This document shows, piece after piece, positions 30,161 through 33,000 of a DNA stretch of 33,000 bases. Position 1 is the stretch's first letter. The number at the start of each line of letters is the position of its first letter. The translations under genes and the position numbers were made by a program. The DNA lies in the IMG/VR virus record IMGVR_UViG_3300042691_026603, positions 1 through 33,000 of that record. The stretch is one strand, 5' to 3'. This DNA comes from a virus. A model generated the notes under the pieces. The model searched no databases and was not told where the DNA came from. It worked only from the letters and a program-made list of their open reading frames with translations.

Positions 30161-30164
30161 CCCC

Positions 30165-30183
30165 GGCGGGCCTCGCGCCCGCC
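30165..30183 (+). repeat. GC-rich intergenic hairpin
   Basis: 7-base stem GGCGGGC/GCCCGCC with a 5-base loop immediately after the stop at 30160. Same position as the other hairpins of the array. Confidence 0.6.
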
Positions 30184-30236
30184 CCCTTCATAGAGCCCCG
30201 GATCGTCCGAGGTTCTACCAAGGGAGAGAATGACCA

Positions 30237-30482
30237 ATGCCTTGCACACATGACCATCGCGGGGAGCCGTTCCCGCCGCTGCCGAAGTCCAAAGAAGGCG
30301 CACGCCGGCAGTATGACAAGCTGGTCCTCAGCTACGCGAAGGACTTTGCCGGCGGCGGGATGTTCGGCTTTGACTGGCCCACGTTCCGGCTGAATTGCCC
30401 GGATCGCTACATGCGCGCTCAGCTCCTTGGCCGCCTGTTCAAGCTCCTGCCGTCGCGCGCAAAGCAGGAGGGCCGGGCATGA
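30237..30482 (+). CDS. Small basic unknown phage protein
   Basis: 81 residues, basic, with CTHDH near the start (possible metal ligands) and a C-terminal RAQLLGRLFKLLPSRAKQ helix. AAGGGAGAG precedes the ATG. The end overlaps the next gene. Confidence 0.7.
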   Translation: MPCTHDHRGEPFPPLPKSKEGARRQYDKLVLSYAKDFAGGGMFGFDWPTFRLNCPDRYMRAQLLGRLFKLLPSRAKQEGRA

Positions 30483-30601
30483 ACCGGCTCGTCACCACTC
30501 AGGAAATCCTGATCATCTTGTCCCCCGGCTTGGCGCTCGCCGCGTTCGCCCTTGTGCTGGCCATCGGCCTCACAATATGGGAGCGCCGCAATGGACGGTG
30601 A
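30479..30601 (+). CDS. Small single-span membrane protein
   Basis: 40 residues, starting in an ATGA overlap with the previous gene. A hydrophobic stretch of about 23 residues (ILIILSPGLALAAFALVLAI) makes one transmembrane helix, with a basic tail (ERRNGR). No Shine-Dalgarno is needed with the overlap. Function unknown; a small membrane-active early protein is one possibility. Confidence 0.65.
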   Translation: MNRLVTTQEILIILSPGLALAAFALVLAIGLTIWERRNGR

Positions 30602-30764
30602 AAACCTGCGACTCATGATCGAGGCGGCCCGCGTGCTGGTCGCCGATCAACAGGCCCGGCTGCTAGCGGAGCGCCTGCGCCTCTACCGGCGGTTCATTCC
30701 GCACGACGCGCTGGTCATCGACCTCGAGGAGCGCCGCATCCATATCGACGCATCCCGGCTCTAG
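30591..30764 (+). CDS. Small unknown helical phage protein
   Basis: 57 residues. It starts 11 bases inside the membrane-protein gene (GGGAGCGCCGCA upstream). Helical and basic (ARLLAERLRLYRRFIP), ending with a strand-like VIDLEERRIHI. The stop lies 10 bases from the convergent gene end at 30774. Confidence 0.65.
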   Translation: MDGENLRLMIEAARVLVADQQARLLAERLRLYRRFIPHDALVIDLEERRIHIDASRL

Positions 30765-30773
30765 GCCGGGGTG

Positions 30774-31364
30774 CTACTCCTCGTCTGTGCCATCGTCGTC
30801 GTCACCCATGGCGAGCAGCACTGTGACCCGATCTTTGGTCAGCCCGATGGCGATCAGCGTTAGCGCCCGATCCCGCGCCCGGTAGGCGGTGGCCCGCGAC
30901 CAGCCACGCGCCTTGCAGGCCGCCCCGAACCGGCGGCGCTGAGCCCGGCAGGACAGGAACAGCTTGAGCGCCCGGCGCGGCCCCTCGTAGGCGTCGAGGT
31001 AACGCATCGGCCAGAGCATCGCCTCCTCAACTCGGGTCATCTCCTCCTGCGAGACGCCCATGATGTAGCGGTTCCGCTCAGCCGCCAGCCGGGCCTCGTA
31101 GGCCCCCAGCTCGCCGGCCTGTAGCATCCCGACCTTCTCGCCGGTCGCCAGCGCCTCGACCTCGACCTCGATGCCCCACGACGGGGTGTAGCCACGCGGC
31201 CCCACGCGCCCCGCTGTGCGGTGGATCACGCGCGCCGCCTCGACTAGCCTGCCCTCGACTGCGGCGCGGCTCCATAGGCCATCCGCCTCGATCTCAGGGG
31301 GCGGCGTGTAGTCTAGCGCCCCGGAATAGTCCCGCTTCATCCAGCGCCCACCACGATCAGACAT
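30774..31364 (-). CDS. HTH-like DNA-metabolism protein (DUF6362-like)
   Basis: 196 residues. The N-terminal part (W-S-R-A-A-V-E-G-R-L-V-E-A-A-R-V-I) resembles the opening of DUF6362-type phage proteins; the C-terminal part (RRRFGAACKARGWSRATAYRARDRALTLIA) is a helix-turn-helix of sigma-like style. A role in regulation of early genes or replication is plausible. The ATG at 31364 overlaps the helicase stop by 8 bases, with AGGAAGGG before it. The acidic end (DDDDGTDEE) is notable. Confidence 0.7.
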   Translation of the reverse strand: MSDRGGRWMKRDYSGALDYTPPPEIEADGLWSRAAVEGRLVEAARVIHRTAGRVGPRGYTPSWGIEVEVEALATGEKVGMLQAGELGAYEARLAAERNRYIMGVSQEEMTRVEEAMLWPMRYLDAYEGPRRALKLFLSCRAQRRRFGAACKARGWSRATAYRARDRALTLIAIGLTKDRVTVLLAMGDDDDGTDEE

Positions 31365-32664
31365 TGCTGTGCCCTTCCTGTAGTGGGTCGTCCTGCGCGG
31401 CTATAGGCTGGTCGAACACTCGCGGCTCGGCTTTGACCTCGTTTGCACCTTTCAGTCGGTGACCGAGAACTGCGCGGCCTGTCATCCATACATGCGTCTT
31501 GGTTGTGCCGATAATCCTGTATTTGAGCAACGCCTTTGTAGCGCGGGACCAGCGCTGCCGCAGGCGGGCATCGACCGCTGCATCATCCCCGGCCTCGGTT
31601 GCAGCAAAGCGTTCCTTGTAGGCCCGCTTGACCTCCTCGGTAGCGACGACGAGGTGGACGTTGCTGCCGACCTCGACGCCAGCCGGCGGCATGATGCCGA
31701 CGCGATCAATGGCCTGATCAAACGCCTGTAGCCACTCGCGCTCGGTATCGCTGACCTTAAAGCCGACTGGCTTCTCCTCGGGCTGATCCGCACCATAGGC
31801 GGCGGTGCTGATAACGACGCAAGATGTCACCGGGTCGCCGTCCTCATCCGTGCCGATCACGACCGACGGCAGGACAAAGCGGAACGGCGACATCTCGTCG
31901 TTCTCATCCTTGGCCTTCTTCATCGTGATCTCGCGGACCTTACGCCCGTTGCTGTGAACGCGGTCTGTCTTGGTGCAGAGCAGGACGCTATCGAGGTTCG
32001 CCTGAATGGCCGTCGATCCGCGCACCTTCTCGCCGCCGGCGTTCATGTGGTGCACCAGAAGAACCGAGATCGCGCACTTGGTCGCGATCCGCTGGCAGCG
32101 CTGGAGGACCGGCGTGATGTCCTTGGCTTGGTTCTCATCAGCGCCGGGGATCGCCGCCGAGAAGGTGTCGACGACCAGAAGCTCAAGGCCGTGCGACATC
32201 TCCCCGCGCCAGTGCTCGATCTCAGCCATCAGGGCGGTCGCATCCTCATCGCTGGCATAAAGGTCGATTGGCTTCTGCAGGAGGACGAACGGCACGTCTT
32301 GTTCAGGGCTGACGGCGTGGTGCTTGCGGTAGGCCGGCAGGCGCTTGCGCCTAACGCCGCGAGCGCTCTCGCCCGCCTGATAGATCACGCCGCCGTGCAG
32401 GGTCTTGCGCCCGAACCACGGCACGCCTCGCGCCACCGCCATCGCGGCGTCAATGGCGGCGAATGACTTGCCGGAGCCAGAGGGGCCAGCCAGCATACAG
32501 ACCTCGCCGCGCGTGATGATGCCCTTGATCAGCCACTCGTGCTGCGGGCCGCTGGTGTCTAGGTCGCTCCACCTGACCGCGCCGAACCGGGACTTGAAGG
32601 CCGGGCGCATGAGCGCAACGGCCTCCTGCTCGAATTGGTCCAGATCGATGATGGCCGCGCTCAT
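31357..32664 (-). CDS. RepA/DnaB-like ATPase helicase
   Basis: 435 residues from the ATG at 32664, which overlaps the Toprim stop (ATGA); an in-frame opening upstream lacks context. Walker A G-P-S-G-S-G-K-S is at about 60-67, Walker B-like LELLVVDTFS follows, with LLVHHMNAGGEKVRGSTAI as the sensor/loop region. The fold is the RecA-like hexameric helicase of the RepA/AAA_25 type. With the Toprim primase piece it forms a replication pair: one primes, one unwinds. Confidence 0.9.
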   Translation of the reverse strand: MSAAIIDLDQFEQEAVALMRPAFKSRFGAVRWSDLDTSGPQHEWLIKGIITRGEVCMLAGPSGSGKSFAAIDAAMAVARGVPWFGRKTLHGGVIYQAGESARGVRRKRLPAYRKHHAVSPEQDVPFVLLQKPIDLYASDEDATALMAEIEHWRGEMSHGLELLVVDTFSAAIPGADENQAKDITPVLQRCQRIATKCAISVLLVHHMNAGGEKVRGSTAIQANLDSVLLCTKTDRVHSNGRKVREITMKKAKDENDEMSPFRFVLPSVVIGTDEDGDPVTSCVVISTAAYGADQPEEKPVGFKVSDTEREWLQAFDQAIDRVGIMPPAGVEVGSNVHLVVATEEVKRAYKERFAATEAGDDAAVDARLRQRWSRATKALLKYRIIGTTKTHVWMTGRAVLGHRLKGANEVKAEPRVFDQPIAAQDDPLQEGHSNV

Positions 32665-33000
32665 GACATGGCCTCGATCTGCTCGGCTAGGGCGTCGTTC
32701 CAATCCTTGCCGGCGGGCGCGAAGCTGATCTGCACGACGCGCCCCTCGCTGCGCCAGCGCCGGGCGGCGGTCAGGATCATTGCGCGGGTCCGAACCGGAT
32801 CGCTGTCACCGTCCCCGAGGATGATGACCTGCTCAATCTCCGGCGGCAGGATCACGCCGGGCCGCTCCATGTCGGGGATGCCGTTCGGGATGCGGGCCTG
32901 CGGGTTCTTCGGGTCGCTCGGATGCGGCAGCGTGTCGGTCGCGGCCCCGGCCAGATTGCCGAGGCTGTAGGCGGCGGCCACGCTGACATCGAGGTTTCCG
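32661..33000 (-). CDS. Toprim-domain primase-like protein, C-terminal part only
   Basis: The frame is open to the right edge, so the N-terminus is outside. An internal GTG at 32981 is probably not the true start. The visible part has G-D-G-D-S-D-P (metal-binding Toprim acid motif), then VRTRAMILTAARRWRSEG and G-K-D-W-N-D-A-L, as in phage primase-like proteins with DUF7146/Toprim layout. It would make primers for the downstream helicase. Confidence 0.85.
   Translation of the reverse strand, partial: GNLDVSVAAAYSLGNLAGAATDTLPHPSDPKNPQARIPNGIPDMERPGVILPPEIEQVIILGDGDSDPVRTRAMILTAARRWRSEGRVVQISFAPAGKDWNDALAEQIEAMS

Noticed and set aside
1-33000. CRISPR array, tRNA, rRNA, integrase or transposase
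   Set aside because: No regularly spaced direct repeats, cloverleaf-type genes, or recombinase/transposase proteins were seen. The GC hairpins are short, differ in spacing and precede small genes, so they are not CRISPR repeats.

Overview
The window is a block of a double-stranded DNA bacteriophage or prophage genome. GC content is high, and gene order and small-protein families resemble phages of Alphaproteobacteria, most likely Rhizobiales (inference; no rRNA, tRNA, integrase or clear host gene is visible, so free phage versus prophage cannot be decided). Most genes lie on the minus strand and overlap by 1-4 bases.

Right end (30774-33000, minus): a truncated Toprim-type primase fragment, a RepA/RecA-like ATPase-helicase and an HTH-like protein form a replication block. 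A rightward array of eight small unknown genes (28719-30764) and a leftward array of fourteen (24442-28557) flank a divergent control region. Both arrays use the same control parts: near-identical sigma70-type promoters (two copies rightward, a related one leftward near 25558-25586), GC-rich intergenic hairpins, and one repeated Shine-Dalgarno leader. The last leftward unit ends in an intrinsic terminator near 24390. The arrays look like an early, host-takeover region.

Centre (18416-24047): a minor-tail Z-like gene, a secreted Cys protein, a lone rightward gene with its own terminator (21854-22372), and a leftward set of ParB-like protein, double cupin, IbrA-like PAPS-reductase-family protein and IbrB-like ParB protein placed directly upstream of the terminase. 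This set is the best candidate for a DNA-modification or DNA-metabolism system.

Left (1-18419, minus): a morphogenesis operon in canonical order: small and large terminase (lambda GpA type), gpW-like joining protein, lambda-type portal, HK97-type prohead protease, major capsid protein, DUF2190 protein, connector candidates, then P2/Mu-type baseplate proteins V, W (gp25), J and I, a beta-rich protein, a DUF4815 protein, a tail fibre with an S74 intramolecular chaperone, a small fibre-associated protein, a QueC-like PP-loop enzyme and the start of a lipoprotein. No tail sheath, tube, tape measure or tail-hub genes lie between the connector and the baseplate genes, which abut. The particle may therefore carry a contractile-type baseplate mounted without a normal long tail. 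This is the most unusual architectural feature of the window.
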